In this document: positions 44,470 through 53,920 of the stretch, piece by piece
How the letters are laid out: every line of letters begins with the position of its first letter
How positions within the stretch are numbered: position 1 is the first letter of the stretch
Assembly (NCBI GenBank): GCA_963760965.1
Contig: CAVXEW010000013.1
Coordinates: 744,001-808,000 of the forward strand
DNA: 64,000 bases
Direction of reading: 5' to 3'
Source: Pararhizobium_B sp963760965
GTDB taxonomy: Bacteria > Pseudomonadota > Alphaproteobacteria > Rhizobiales > Rhizobiaceae
The notes under the pieces: generated by a model
What the model saw: only the letters and a program-made list of their open reading frames with translations
What the model was told of the DNA's origin: nothing
Databases searched by the model: none
Position numbers and translations under genes: made by a program

Positions 44470-46005
44470 ATGCGTAGCAGAAGATCTCAGATCTCCTCCA
44501 GGACTGTGTTCGGAGTGCTCGGCGTCACGCTGCTGGCGAGCGCCGCAACGGGCTGCAGTTCGGACGTGCTCAGGTTTCAGGACGGATACTACGGCGGCTC
44601 GGACCAGATGACCACGTCATCGATACCGTCGAACAGCGACGTCGCTCTCACGCCGCAGGCAAACATCGGCTCGTCGCAGGCTCCGTTGCCTTCACAGCAG
44701 CCTGCAGCTTCCCAGTATCCTTCCGGAGATCGTTCCATGGCCCAGCCGTTCCCCGCCGCCGTACAGAACCAGGATCGCAGCGGCGGCCACCAGGGCATCT
44801 ACACCGGATCCATCGGAAGCGGGCAGTCCTCCGTGCAGGGCGCTGCGCTGCCGCCACCGGCCGCCAGTCCATCGCATCGCATGGCCGATGGCCGCGGCCA
44901 TGTGACGCTGAAGCGCGGCGAGACGATCTACACCCTGTCGCGGCGCTACAATGTGCCCGCCGACGCCATCATGCGTGCAAACGGCATATCGAGCGCTTCC
45001 GACGTGACGGCCGGCCGGGAGATCGTCATTCCCGGATACGATGGCGGCGGCAGCCCGGCGGCTTCGGCCGGCAAGCGCCAGCCGCACTTGGCCGACGCGA
45101 GGCCTGCGGCTCGGCCGCTGGAATCCGATGTGCGCGGACACTCGCAGCGCGTCGCCGTCCTGTCCGACAATGGCGCGGCCAGGGTCGAGAAGAGCGGCGG
45201 AGACCATCAGCTCCACGTCCCGACGCACCTGGCACACGAGAAGCGGGGCGGTTCGTACGTGGTGCAGAGCGGCGATACGCTTGCCGCGATCTCTCGGCGG
45301 ACCAACGTGTCCATCGACGCGCTGAAGAGCGCCAACAGCCTCTCCGGCAGCACGATCCGCGTCGGCCAGACACTGGTTCTGCCGCACGGCGCATCTGCCG
45401 TCGCCAAGGCGACTCCCGCGAGGGCGGCGCCGACAAAGGAAGTGGTGACGGGTTCGGTGCCGAAGGCATCGCCGCAGCCGAAAGCCGTGAAAGTGGCGGA
45501 GGCGGCTCCGAAGGCGGGCACGGAAGACGTGGCGCCGAAATCCTATACGCCTCCGCGAAAGGAGGAAGACAGCGTCGCTGCGACCCAGTCCAGCGCCAAG
45601 GTCGCGAGCCTGACGCCGGAATCTTCCGGCATCGGCAAGCTGCGGTGGCCGGCCCGCGGGCACGTAGTTTCCCGCTTCGGCTCCAGCGACGACGGGCACC
45701 GCAACGACGGAATCGACATTTCAGTGCCGGAGGGCACCCCGGTCAAGGCCGCCGAGAACGGCGTCGTCATATACTCCGGCAACGGCCTCAAGGAATATGG
45801 CAACACCGTCCTGATCCGCCACGACAACGGGCTCGTCACGGTGTACGGCTATGCAAAGGATCTCAAGGTCAAGCGTGGCGACAAGGTGACGCGCGGCGAG
45901 GTGATCGCCGACTCGGGCATGAGTGGCGAGGCCAATCGACCGAAGCTGCACTTCGAGGTGCGCAAGGACGCGACCCCGGTCGACCCGATGTCCTATCTCG
46001 ACTGA
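44470..46005 (+). CDS. nlpD: LysM/M23-domain lipoprotein, NlpD-like (catalytically degenerate)
   Basis: An envelope lipoprotein that probably activates amidases at the septum. The signal peptide ends in a lipobox (SAATGC). Two LysM domains follow (GHVTLKRGETIYTLSRRYNV and GSYVVQSGDTLAAISRRTNV), then a Lys/Ala/Pro linker and a C-terminal LytM/M23 domain (residues about 390-511). The zinc site looks broken: the first His position reads RNDGIDI, and the HxH segment reads YGYAKD, while LHFEV keeps its His. This is the pattern of amidase activators rather than active endopeptidases. It follows pcm, and a hairpin terminator ends it. Confidence 0.9.
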   Translation: MRSRRSQISSRTVFGVLGVTLLASAATGCSSDVLRFQDGYYGGSDQMTTSSIPSNSDVALTPQANIGSSQAPLPSQQPAASQYPSGDRSMAQPFPAAVQNQDRSGGHQGIYTGSIGSGQSSVQGAALPPPAASPSHRMADGRGHVTLKRGETIYTLSRRYNVPADAIMRANGISSASDVTAGREIVIPGYDGGGSPAASAGKRQPHLADARPAARPLESDVRGHSQRVAVLSDNGAARVEKSGGDHQLHVPTHLAHEKRGGSYVVQSGDTLAAISRRTNVSIDALKSANSLSGSTIRVGQTLVLPHGASAVAKATPARAAPTKEVVTGSVPKASPQPKAVKVAEAAPKAGTEDVAPKSYTPPRKEEDSVAATQSSAKVASLTPESSGIGKLRWPARGHVVSRFGSSDDGHRNDGIDISVPEGTPVKAAENGVVIYSGNGLKEYGNTVLIRHDNGLVTVYGYAKDLKVKRGDKVTRGEVIADSGMSGEANRPKLHFEVRKDATPVDPMSYLD

Positions 46006-46032
46006 CGCATAGACCGATTCGCAGCATCGTCA

Positions 46033-46061
46033 CGGCCCGGACCCCGTTCCGGGCCGTTCCT
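46033..46061 (+). terminator. Hairpin terminator between nlpD and the convergent ATPase gene
   Basis: Nine-bp perfect stem CGGCCCGGA / TCCGGGCCG with loop CCCCGT, followed by TTCCTGTT. The T-run is imperfect, but the position, 28 bp after nlpD and 18 bp before the convergent stop, supports a (possibly bidirectional) terminator. Confidence 0.65.
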
Positions 46062-46078
46062 GTTGGAAGGCCTCGGCT

Positions 46079-46957
46079 TCAGCCGTCGATCGACTTCCCG
46101 AGCCGGCCCGCCAGGTCCTGGATGAACTGCCAGGCGACACGGCCGGAGCGGGCTCCTCTGGTCGTCGCCCATTCGAGCGCGTCGGCGCGCAGCGTTTCGG
46201 CCGGCACTTCCAGCGCGTAGTGGGCGGCGTAGCCTTCGATCATGGCCAGGTAGTCTTCCTGGCTGCACCTGTGAAAGCCCAGCCAGAGGCCGAACCGGTC
46301 CGACAGCGAGACCTTTTCCTCCACCGCCTCCGACGGGTTGATTGCCGTGGATCGCTCGTTTTCCATCATGTCCCGAGGCAGGAGATGGCGACGGTTGGAC
46401 GTGGCATAGAACACGACGTTGGCCGGCCGTCCCTCGACGCCGCCCTCGAGCGCCGCCTTCAGCGACTTGTAGTCTGTGTCGTCATGATCGAAGGACAGAT
46501 CGTCGCAGAAGAGGATGAAACGCGAACCGCTCTGCGCGAGGAGAGCCATGAGCCGCGGCAGGCTGTCGATGTCCTCGCGATGGATCTCGACGAGTTTCAG
46601 CGGCGCGGCATCGCCGGGCAGGGCGGCAAGCACGTTCGCATGCGCCGCCTTGACCAGTGAGGACTTTCCCATTCCGCGTGCGCCCCAAAGGAGCACGTTG
46701 TTGGCGGCGTGGCCCCTGGCAAAACGGAGGGTGTTCTCGATCAGGATGTCCCTGACGCGATCGATTCCCTTGATCAGCCCGATGTCTATGCGGTTCGGGC
46801 GGGCGACCGGCTGCAGACGGGCGGTTTCCGGCTCCCAGACGAAGCAGTCAGCCGCATCGAGATCGTTCACCGCCGGCCTCGGGCCGGCGATGGCCTCGAC
46901 CGCGGCTGTCAGGCGGCGCAATTCCTGGAGAAGGTCCTGAAGCGGCTTTTCGGTCAA
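46079..46957 (-). CDS. AAA-type ATPase (DUF815 family)
   Basis: A cytoplasmic P-loop ATPase of a family widespread in proteobacteria with no settled function. The approximately 292 residues show IKGIDRVRDILIENTLRFAR, Walker A LLWGARGMGKSSLVKA, Walker B RFILFCDDLSFD, and DYKSLKAALEGGVEGRPANV, FYATSNRRHLLPRDM. TTG 46957 is used as start because the conserved segment EKPLQDLLQELRRL begins there; the frame remains open further upstream. It lies between nlpD and yajC, convergent to nlpD. Confidence 0.87.
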   Translation of the reverse strand: MTEKPLQDLLQELRRLTAAVEAIAGPRPAVNDLDAADCFVWEPETARLQPVARPNRIDIGLIKGIDRVRDILIENTLRFARGHAANNVLLWGARGMGKSSLVKAAHANVLAALPGDAAPLKLVEIHREDIDSLPRLMALLAQSGSRFILFCDDLSFDHDDTDYKSLKAALEGGVEGRPANVVFYATSNRRHLLPRDMMENERSTAINPSEAVEEKVSLSDRFGLWLGFHRCSQEDYLAMIEGYAAHYALEVPAETLRADALEWATTRGARSGRVAWQFIQDLAGRLGKSIDG

Positions 46958-47170
46958 TTTGCGAATCCTGGCGTTCGGTGGACGCGGTGGCGCGAGAAAT
47001 TGCGGGCACGACTGGCCGTTAGCATGGCCTTCGGCGACCGAAAAGGGTAAGAGCGCGGCAAAGCGCTGCGGCGGGACCCGGGCGGAGTTGCATTCGACCC
47101 CGGTGTTACTGTATGCGGCAGACCGAATTGCCGGCCAAACTGGGCCGGCGACCTTGCGAGGAGCCGATAT

Positions 47171-47509
47171 ATGTTCGTAACACCTGCCTACGCGCAGGCC
47201 GCCGGAGCGGGCGCTGCTGGGGGCGGTATGGAAATGGTCATGTCCATCCTGCCGTTCGTCCTGATTTTTGTCATCATGTATTTCCTCATCATCAGGCCGC
47301 AGCGCCAGCAGATGAAGAAGCGCGAGGAGATGCTGAAGAATATCAGGCGCGGCGACCAGGTCGTGACTGGCGGAGGCATCATCGGCAAGGTTACGAAGGT
47401 CGTCGACGACAAGGAAGTCGAGATCGAAATCGCCGAAGGAACCAGGATACGTGCGGCGCGAAGCCTTCTTTCCGAGGTCCGGGTCAAGGGCGAGCCGGTC
47501 AAGGAGTAG
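47171..47509 (+). CDS. yajC: Preprotein translocase subunit YajC
   Basis: A small inner-membrane partner of SecDF in Sec translocation. The 112 residues have one membrane helix (MSILPFVLIFVIMYFLIIRP) and the signature RPQRQQMKKREEMLKNIRRGDQVVTGGGIIGKV. It is followed 84 bp later by secDF, the usual order. Confidence 0.96.
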   Translation: MFVTPAYAQAAGAGAAGGGMEMVMSILPFVLIFVIMYFLIIRPQRQQMKKREEMLKNIRRGDQVVTGGGIIGKVTKVVDDKEVEIEIAEGTRIRAARSLLSEVRVKGEPVKE

Positions 47510-47593
47510 CCCCAATACTGCGGTAAGCAGGCATGTCGCCTCGCCGCGCGTTCGAATAGCCGCAGTCCGACTGCCAGAGCGATCGAGAGTTCG

Positions 47594-50162
47594 ATGCTTC
47601 ATTTTGCCCGCTGGAAGACAATCCTGATCTGGCTCGCCGTGGTGGTGGCCTTCCTCTTCGCGTTCCCGAACGTGCTTTCCAAGAAAGAGGTGGCGAACCT
47701 GCCGTCCTGGGTGCCCCACACCCAGATGACGCTCGGCCTGGACCTTCAGGGCGGTTCCTACATCCTGCTGCAGGTCGATCGTGGCGACATCGTCAAGGAC
47801 CGGATCAACGCGACGGTCGACGACGTGCGCAGGATCCTCCGCGACAAGGGCATCGGCTACACCGGGCTTGGTCACAAGGGGCAGGGGGTCCAGGTCCACA
47901 TCCGCAATTCGGCCGATGTCGACAAGGCGAAGCAGGCGCTCCAGGACCTTGCGAAGCCGGTCAACTCCGGCGTCTTCGGCAGCGGGAACGTGACGGAGGT
48001 CGCGCTGAGCGAGCCGCAGCCGGACACGATCCTCCTGGCGCTCACGGACAGCGGCATCGACTACCGGGTGCGCAGCGCCGTGACACAGTCGATCGAGGTC
48101 GTGCGCCGGCGCGTCGACCAGCTCGGCACGACTGAACCCCTGATCGAGCGGCAAGGCTCGAACCGCATCCTCGTCCAGGTTCCGGGGCTCGGCGATCCCC
48201 AGCGGCTGAAGCACCTTCTCGACCAGACCGCCAAGCTGACCTTCCAGATGGTCGACACGTCGACGCCGGTGAGCGAGGCCGAGAGCAGCCATGCGCCGGC
48301 GGGCGACGAGATCCTGCCTTCGGTCGACAATCCGAAGCAGAAATATCTCGTCGAGCGCCGGGTGCTCGTCTCGGGCGAGGACCTGACCGATGCGCAGGCC
48401 GGCTTCGACCAGCGCACCAACGAGCCAATCGTTTCCTTCCGGTTCGACACGAAGGGCGCCCAGCGCTTCGGGCAGGCCACGCAGAAGAACGTCGGCAAGC
48501 CCTTCGCGATCGTGCTCGACAACAAGGTGATTTCCGCGCCGGTGATCCGCGAACCGATCCTCGGCGGCAGCGGGCAGATTTCCGGCAACTTCACGCCGCA
48601 AAGCGCCAACGACCTGGCGATCCTGCTGCGCGCCGGCGCATTGCCGGCGACGCTGAACGTCGTCGAGGAACGTACCGTCGGTCCCGGGCTCGGTGCCGAC
48701 TCGATCGCGGCGGGAGAAATGGCCTCCGTGATCGGCGCCATCGCCGTCGTCGTCTTCATGATCGTCGGCTACAGCTTCCTCGGCGTGCTCGCCAACATCG
48801 CGCTGATCGCCAACCTCGTCATGATCATCGCCCTGCTGTCGATCCTCGGGGCGACGCTGACGCTGCCCGGCATCGCCGGCATCGTCCTGACCATCGGCAT
48901 GGCGGTCGATTTCGAACGTGCTGATCTACGAGCGCATACGGGAGGAGCACAGGGCCGGGCGATCTATCATCCAGTCCATCGACGTTGGCTTCAGCCGCGC
49001 GCTGGCCACCATTCTCGATGCCAACATCACGACGCTGATCGCCGCCGTCGTGCTGTTCTATCTCGGATCCGGACCGGTCCGCGGCTTCGCGGTGACGCTT
49101 GCCATAGGCATCGTGACCTCCGTCTTCACCGCCTTCACTCTGACGCGCTGGCTGGTCGCGGAGTGGGTGCGGCGCCGCCGCCCGAAGGAGCTTCCCAAGG
49201 CGCGGATCTCCGCCCTCGCGGACGGTGCCGCCTTCAAGTTCATGGGTATCCGTCGCTTCACCTTCGCGCTGTCGATCATCCTGTCGATCGCGACGGTCGT
49301 CGGGCTGTTCACAGTCAACATGAACTACGGCATCGACTTCACCGGCGGCACCATGGTCGAGGTTCAGGCGAAGGCGCAGAAGGCGGACATCGGCGCGATC
49401 CGCTCGACGCTGAACGGCCTGAACGTGGGCGGGGTACACGTGCAGGGCTTCGGCTCCCCGCGCGAGGTCCTGATCCGGGTGCAGGCTTCGTCCGACACAG
49501 ATGCCGCACAGCAGCGGGCGATCAACAGCATTCGCGGCGCGCTCGAGAAGGACTACACGATCCGGCGCGTCGAATTGGTCGGGCCGACCGTGTCCTCGGA
49601 ACTTGCGAGGGCGGGAACGATCGCCGTGCTCGTGGCGCTGCTCGCGATCCTCGTCTATATCTGGTTCCGGTTCGAATGGCAGTTCGCGCTGGGTGCGATC
49701 ATCGCGACGGTGCACGACGTCATCATGACCATCGGCATGTTCGAGGTCACCCAGATCCAGTTCGACCTGACCAGCATCGCGGCCGTGCTGACGATCGTCG
49801 GCTACTCGCTCAACGACACGGTCGTCGTCTACGACCGGATGCGCGAGAACCTGCGGCGCTACAAGAAGATGCCGCTGCCGAAACTCATCGACCTGTCGAT
49901 CAACGAGACCCTCTCGCGCACGGTCCTGACGTCGACGACGACCCTGATCGCGCTGCTTGCGCTCTTCATTTTCGGCGGCGAGGTCATTCGGTCCTTTACC
50001 GCGGCGATGATCTTCGGCGTGGTCGTCGGGACCTATTCCTCCATCTTCATCGCGGCGCCCGTGCTGATCGTCTTCAAGCTTCGCGGCATGTCGAAGCGTG
50101 GCGACGAGGTCGAGGCCGCGGAAGAGGGCGGAAAGTCGAACGCGGCCCGAACGTCGGCGTAG
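47594..50162 (+). CDS. secDF: Fused SecD-SecF translocase SecDF (one frameshift as read)
   Basis: A proton-driven inner-membrane RND-type subunit that pulls preproteins through Sec. SecD half: MTLGLDLQGGSYILLQVDRG, FRFDTKGAQRFGQAT, and the TM block SVIGAIAVVVFMIVGYSFLG. An extra T in GATTTCGAAC at 48910-48912 breaks AVDSNVLIYERIREEHRAGR. The same polypeptide then runs without a stop into SecF (NYGIDFTGGTMVEVQAKA, SLNDTVVVYDRMRENLRRYK, ETLSRTVLTSTTTLIALLAL). The SecD-SecF fusion is normal in Rhizobiales. Essential for growth in practice, so the shift is probably an error. The downstream Mth938 gene starts nine bases later. Confidence 0.93.
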
Positions 50163-50170
50163 GCGGCACG

Positions 50171-50557
50171 GTGGCGAGAGGCATCGAAATCCGCGACGCG
50201 CACTTCCCCGGGCGGGCACCGATCGATGCCTACGGCAACGGAGGCTTCCGTTTCGCCGACATGTCGCACCGCGGCTCGATCCTCTGCCTGCCCTCCGGCA
50301 TACACGGCTGGAAGATCGAGGAAGGCGACGCCCTGACCGTCGAGGCTTTCGAGCGGGTGCTCGCGGAGGCGGCGGAAATCGAGGTGCTGCTGGTCGGAAC
50401 CGGCAGCGGCATCCGGCCTTTGCCGCCGGGGTTGAAGCAGGCGTTCCGGGCCGGGTCGATGACTTCGGACCCGATGAGCACCGGGGCCGCCGTGCGCACC
50501 TTCAACGTGATGCTCGCCGAATCCAGGGCGGTCGCCGCTGCCCTGATTGCGGTCTAG
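50171..50557 (+). CDS. Mth938-like domain protein
   Basis: A 128-residue single-domain protein of the Mth938 fold, related to the mitochondrial complex I assembly factor NDUFAF3. It shows IDAYGNGGFRFADMSHRGSI, LLVGTGSGIRPLPPGLKQAF and MSTGAAVRTFNVMLAESRAV, the family pattern. The GTG at 50171 is nine bases after secDF. It sits next to a squalene-synthase-like gene whose eukaryotic relative NDUFAF6 is also a complex I factor, which hints at a shared respiratory role; the biochemistry is unknown. Confidence 0.86.
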   Translation: MARGIEIRDAHFPGRAPIDAYGNGGFRFADMSHRGSILCLPSGIHGWKIEEGDALTVEAFERVLAEAAEIEVLLVGTGSGIRPLPPGLKQAFRAGSMTSDPMSTGAAVRTFNVMLAESRAVAAALIAV

Positions 50558-50580
50558 ACGAGAACCGGCCGGACGAGCCG

Positions 50581-51432
50581 ATGGCTGACAGCGACGACTT
50601 CGCGTACTGCCTCGATGTCCTGCGCAGGACGGACCGGGACCGGTATCTGGCCTGCCTTCTGGTGCCGGAAGCCCATCGGGACGCCTTCGCGGCGCTGTAT
50701 GCGTTCAATGCGGAGATTGCGCGTGTGCGCGACGTCGTTCGCGATCCGCTTCCCGGCGAGGTCCGGTTGCAATGGTGGCGGGATCTTGCTGGCGGGACGC
50801 CGCACGGGGCGGCGGGGTCGAACCCGGTGGCGGCGGCGCTGACGGCCACGATCGAGCGCTACGATCTTCCGCGAGCCAGCTTCGACAGTTACGTCGAGGC
50901 GCGCACCTTCGACCTCTACGACGATCCGATGCCTGACAGTTCGACCTTCGAGGGCTATGCCGGCGAAACCGTCTCGGCGATCATGCAGCTTTGCGCGATG
51001 GTTCTTTCTCCCGGGGAGGCCCATGGGGCGAGCGACGTCTCCGGCCATGCCGGAGTGGCGCTTGCCGTGGCGGGCGCGATGCTTCTGATGCCGATCCACA
51101 CGGCGAGGGGACAGCTCTACGTCCCCGGCGATATTCTCGCCGCCACGGGACTGGACCGCGACGCGTTCATCGCCGGAAGCGACCGCGAGGCCAGGGCGCG
51201 GGCGGTCATGGCATTCGCGGATCTCGGGCGGGAGCACCTGGGGAAGGCGCGGGAGGCGCTTAAGGGCCTGCCGTCCGAGGTGCGGCCTGCCTATCTGCCC
51301 GCAGCGCTGGCCGGCCCGGTCCTCGAAGTCGCGCGCCGTTCGGCCGCCGACGTTCCGGAAAAGGGCATCGGCGCGGCGCAATGGCGCCGGCAATGGTGGC
51401 TGTGGCGCTGCGCCCGCAGCGGCCGCTTCTGA
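50581..51432 (+). CDS. Squalene/phytoene synthase-like protein (NDUFAF6-type)
   Basis: A 283-residue protein of the trans-isoprenyl diphosphate synthase fold. It has FAALYAFNAEIARVRDVVRD and GEVRLQWWRDLAGG, and YAGETVSAIMQLCA, but lacks the two canonical DxxxD metal motifs of true squalene synthases. This resembles the NDUFAF6-like subgroup linked to complex I biogenesis in mitochondria rather than an active synthase; that link is by similarity only. It follows the Mth938 gene and is probably in the yajC-secDF operon. Confidence 0.82.
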   Translation: MADSDDFAYCLDVLRRTDRDRYLACLLVPEAHRDAFAALYAFNAEIARVRDVVRDPLPGEVRLQWWRDLAGGTPHGAAGSNPVAAALTATIERYDLPRASFDSYVEARTFDLYDDPMPDSSTFEGYAGETVSAIMQLCAMVLSPGEAHGASDVSGHAGVALAVAGAMLLMPIHTARGQLYVPGDILAATGLDRDAFIAGSDREARARAVMAFADLGREHLGKAREALKGLPSEVRPAYLPAALAGPVLEVARRSAADVPEKGIGAAQWRRQWWLWRCARSGRF

Positions 51433-51538
51433 GAGGCGCGGGCCCCTCGAACCCGCTGCGGCTTGCGAAGAAGCCTTGCATGATCTTCTGCCCGTTGACA
51501 TCCTGCCCCGGAAACAGTCGCCTTCCGCGAGGCCGGTC

Positions 51539-52000
51539 ATGAATGTCGGCACGATTGCCTTTCTCCTGATCATCGCAGCGATTGCGCTGGCGGCCGTACT
51601 GTTGCGCAGGCGGCGGGCCGACGGCGAAGGGGAGGACGACACCGGCAGCGCGCTGCTGCAGTTCGGGACATCCTTTCCGGACGCGGCCGTGCGCGATGTC
51701 GTTCGCACGGCCGACGGCAAGGCGACCTTTCTGCGGCTGGCGGACGGGCGAACGGGCCTGGTCAGGGTGGATGGCCTGCGACACGCCATGCGGATCATCG
51801 AGCCGAGGCAGGTCGACGTCGACGGGCCTGCCGGCGATTGCGGCCTCCGCCTCTCCTTCCGGGGCGAAGAAGACACGGCGCAAACCTTCGTTTTCACCCG
51901 GGCGCAGGACGCAGCCGAGGTTTCGCTCTGGCTTTGCGCCGGATTCGCGGCCGGGAGCGCGCAGTCGATTTCCGGGGAAAATGACGCCTCGGCACGCTAG
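51539..52000 (+). CDS. Membrane-anchored protein of unknown function
   Basis: A 153-residue protein with an N-terminal membrane helix (TIAFLLIIAAIALAAVLL), a basic stop (RRRR), an acidic linker (ADGEGEDDTGS) and a globular part (AAVRDVVRTADGKATFLRLA, GLVRVDGLRHAMRII, DTAQTFVFTRAQDAAEVSLW). Start ATG 51539. I do not recognise the family. The orientation predicts the globular domain in the cytoplasm if the basic stretch stays inside. It is the last gene before the ehu operon and the AT-richer 280 bp upstream of it. Confidence 0.68.
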   Translation: MNVGTIAFLLIIAAIALAAVLLRRRRADGEGEDDTGSALLQFGTSFPDAAVRDVVRTADGKATFLRLADGRTGLVRVDGLRHAMRIIEPRQVDVDGPAGDCGLRLSFRGEEDTAQTFVFTRAQDAAEVSLWLCAGFAAGSAQSISGENDASAR

Positions 52001-52280
52001 AAATTGTGAAGTCGGGGCCAAACTCGCGCAAAATTGGCGCTTTTTGAGGCGTTTCTCGAAAAAATCGCCGCTGGAAGTAGAAAAGTGTGCCGAACATTTG
52101 ACGATACCGGCACAATATTGCAAACTCCGACCGTCAAAAGGCAATCCGGGTTTTCAAGCGGTTGCCAAAGGCAGAATGTTTGGGGCAGGCCATTGTTCAT
52201 CGAATGAACAGATTGGCGATTGCCGTCCTGACCATCCTGCGAAATCAGAGATTTGAAACAAGGTCATCAGGGAGAGCAAC

Positions 52281-53145
52281 ATGAAAAACACGCTTACGAG
52301 AACGGCTATTCTGGCCACCGCCGCAACGGCATTTGCGCTTGCGGCGGGATCTGCGTCGGCTGCGTCGCTCAAGGACCTCAAGAGCAAGGGCACGATCCGC
52401 ATCGCGATCGCCAACGAGATTCCCTACGGCTACATGGACATGAACGGCAAGGCGAAGGGCGCCGGGCCGGATGTCGCCGCCCACATCGTCCATGCACTCG
52501 GCATCAAGAACATCAAGTGGGTGACGACCAACTTCTCCTCGCTCATTCCGGGGCTGCAGGCCGATCGCTTCGACATGGTCGCCGCCGAGATGGCGATCAA
52601 CCCCGAGCGCTGCAAGAAGGTGATCTATTCCGAGCCGAACAGCTCCTATGGCGAAGGCCTCCTGGTGCAGAAGGGCAATCCGGACAAGGTCAATTCCTAT
52701 TCCGACTTCGCCAAGGGGGACAAGAAGGTCGCCATCATGGCCGGCGCCGACCAGCTCGACATGATGCAGAAGCTCGGCGTGCCCGAGAGCAACATGATCA
52801 CGATCTCGTCGAACGCCGACGCCATCTCGACGGTGGCGACCGGGCCGGGCGGCGGCCTACGCTGCGACCGGCCTCACGGCCGCGCAGCTCGCCGGCAAGA
52901 GCAAGAAGGTCCAGATCGTGCAGGACTTCAAGGATCCGGTCATCGACGGCAAGGAGGTCCGCAGCTGGGGCGCCTTCACCTTCGCCAAGGGCTCCACCGA
53001 CCTGCGCGACGCGGTCAACAAGGAGCTGGCCAAGTACAAGAAGACGGCGGCCTGGAAGAAGGACCTGAAGAGCTACGGCTTCACGGACGCCGACGTGAAG
53101 GCGTCGATGCAGAAGACGACGGAGCAGCTCTGCTCTGGCAAGTAG
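52281..53145 (+). CDS. ehuB: Ectoine-type amino-acid ABC transporter, substrate-binding protein EhuB (frameshifted as read)
   Basis: Periplasmic binding protein for ectoine/hydroxyectoine uptake as osmoprotectant or nutrient. The signal peptide (TATAFALAAGSASA-type, ending ASA) precedes IRIAIANEIPYGYMDMNGKA, FSSLIPGLQADRFDMVAAEM, INPERCKKVIYSEPN and GEGLLVQKGNPDKV, matching EhuB closely. An extra C in CGGGCCGGGC (52845-52846) breaks the frame after STVATG; the rest (AAAYAATGLTAAQLAGKSKK ... SMQKTTEQLCSGK) is in the next frame. Start ATG 52281 has AGGGAGAG upstream. Another polar amino acid is a possible substrate. Confidence 0.82.
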
Positions 53146-53241
53146 GCTTCGTCCGGGCGGACAGAGCGCGGACCGGGGGGACCGCTCCCGGTTCGCTGGA
53201 CGCGGACAAGGCACCGGCTGCCGCATGATCGGGGACCTGCG

Positions 53242-53916
53242 ATGCAGTGGACCACCTACCTGCCCCCGCTCCTGGAAGGGGCCTGGGTCACCGTCGAACT
53301 GACGGTCTACTCGACGATTCTCGGCGCGATCTGCGCCTTTGCCTTCGGGATCGGCAAGCTCTCGCACAACTGGCTCGTCAAGGGCATTTCCGTGGTCTAC
53401 ATCGAGGTGTTCCGCGGGACGTCGCTGCTGGTGCAGCTCTTCTGGCTCTATTTCGCGCTTCCCCTCGTCGGGCAGGCGATCGGCATCGACCTGCGGCTGC
53501 CGGCCGTGGTCGCCGGGCGTGCTCGCGCTCGGGCTGCAACATCGGCGCCTACGGGGCAGAGGTGGTGCGCGGGCGCCATCCAGGCGGTTCCTGACGACCA
53601 GTACGAAGCGGCGAGGGCGCTGAACTTCACCCCGCGCCAGGCGTTGTGGCGGGTCGCCATTCCGCAGGCCATTCCGGAGATGATGCCGACCTTCGGCAAT
53701 CTCGCGGTCCAGAACCTGAAGGACACGGCGCTGGTCTCGCTGATCAGCCTCGGCGACCTTGCCTTCCGGGCCGAGCGGATCCGCAATTTCACCCAGGACA
53801 GCGTGACCGTCTACACGATGGTGCTCTTCATGTATTTCGGCCTTGCGCTCGTCCTGACGGTCATCATGAAGGGGCTCGAATATTCCGTCGGACGCTGGAA
53901 GTCGGCGGGGAGATAG
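53242..53916 (+). CDS. ehuC: Ectoine-type ABC transporter permease EhuC (open but with a garbled 19-residue segment)
   Basis: Inner-membrane permease of the ehu importer (His/Glu/Gln type). It shows VYIEVFRGTSLLVQLFWLYF and the EAA loop (AARALNFTPRQALWRVAIPQ AIPEM). Three extra single bases near 53515, 53536 and 53571 leave the overall frame intact but replace the conserved segment LALGLNIGAYGAEVVRGAI-like with an unrelated Arg/Ala run (GRARARAATSAPTGQRWCAG). Reading the shifted frames recovers the expected helix, so the protein is probably normal in the organism. Confidence 0.83.
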   Translation: MQWTTYLPPLLEGAWVTVELTVYSTILGAICAFAFGIGKLSHNWLVKGISVVYIEVFRGTSLLVQLFWLYFALPLVGQAIGIDLRLPAVVAGRARARAATSAPTGQRWCAGAIQAVPDDQYEAARALNFTPRQALWRVAIPQAIPEMMPTFGNLAVQNLKDTALVSLISLGDLAFRAERIRNFTQDSVTVYTMVLFMYFGLALVLTVIMKGLEYSVGRWKSAGR

Positions 53917-53920
53917 CGCC

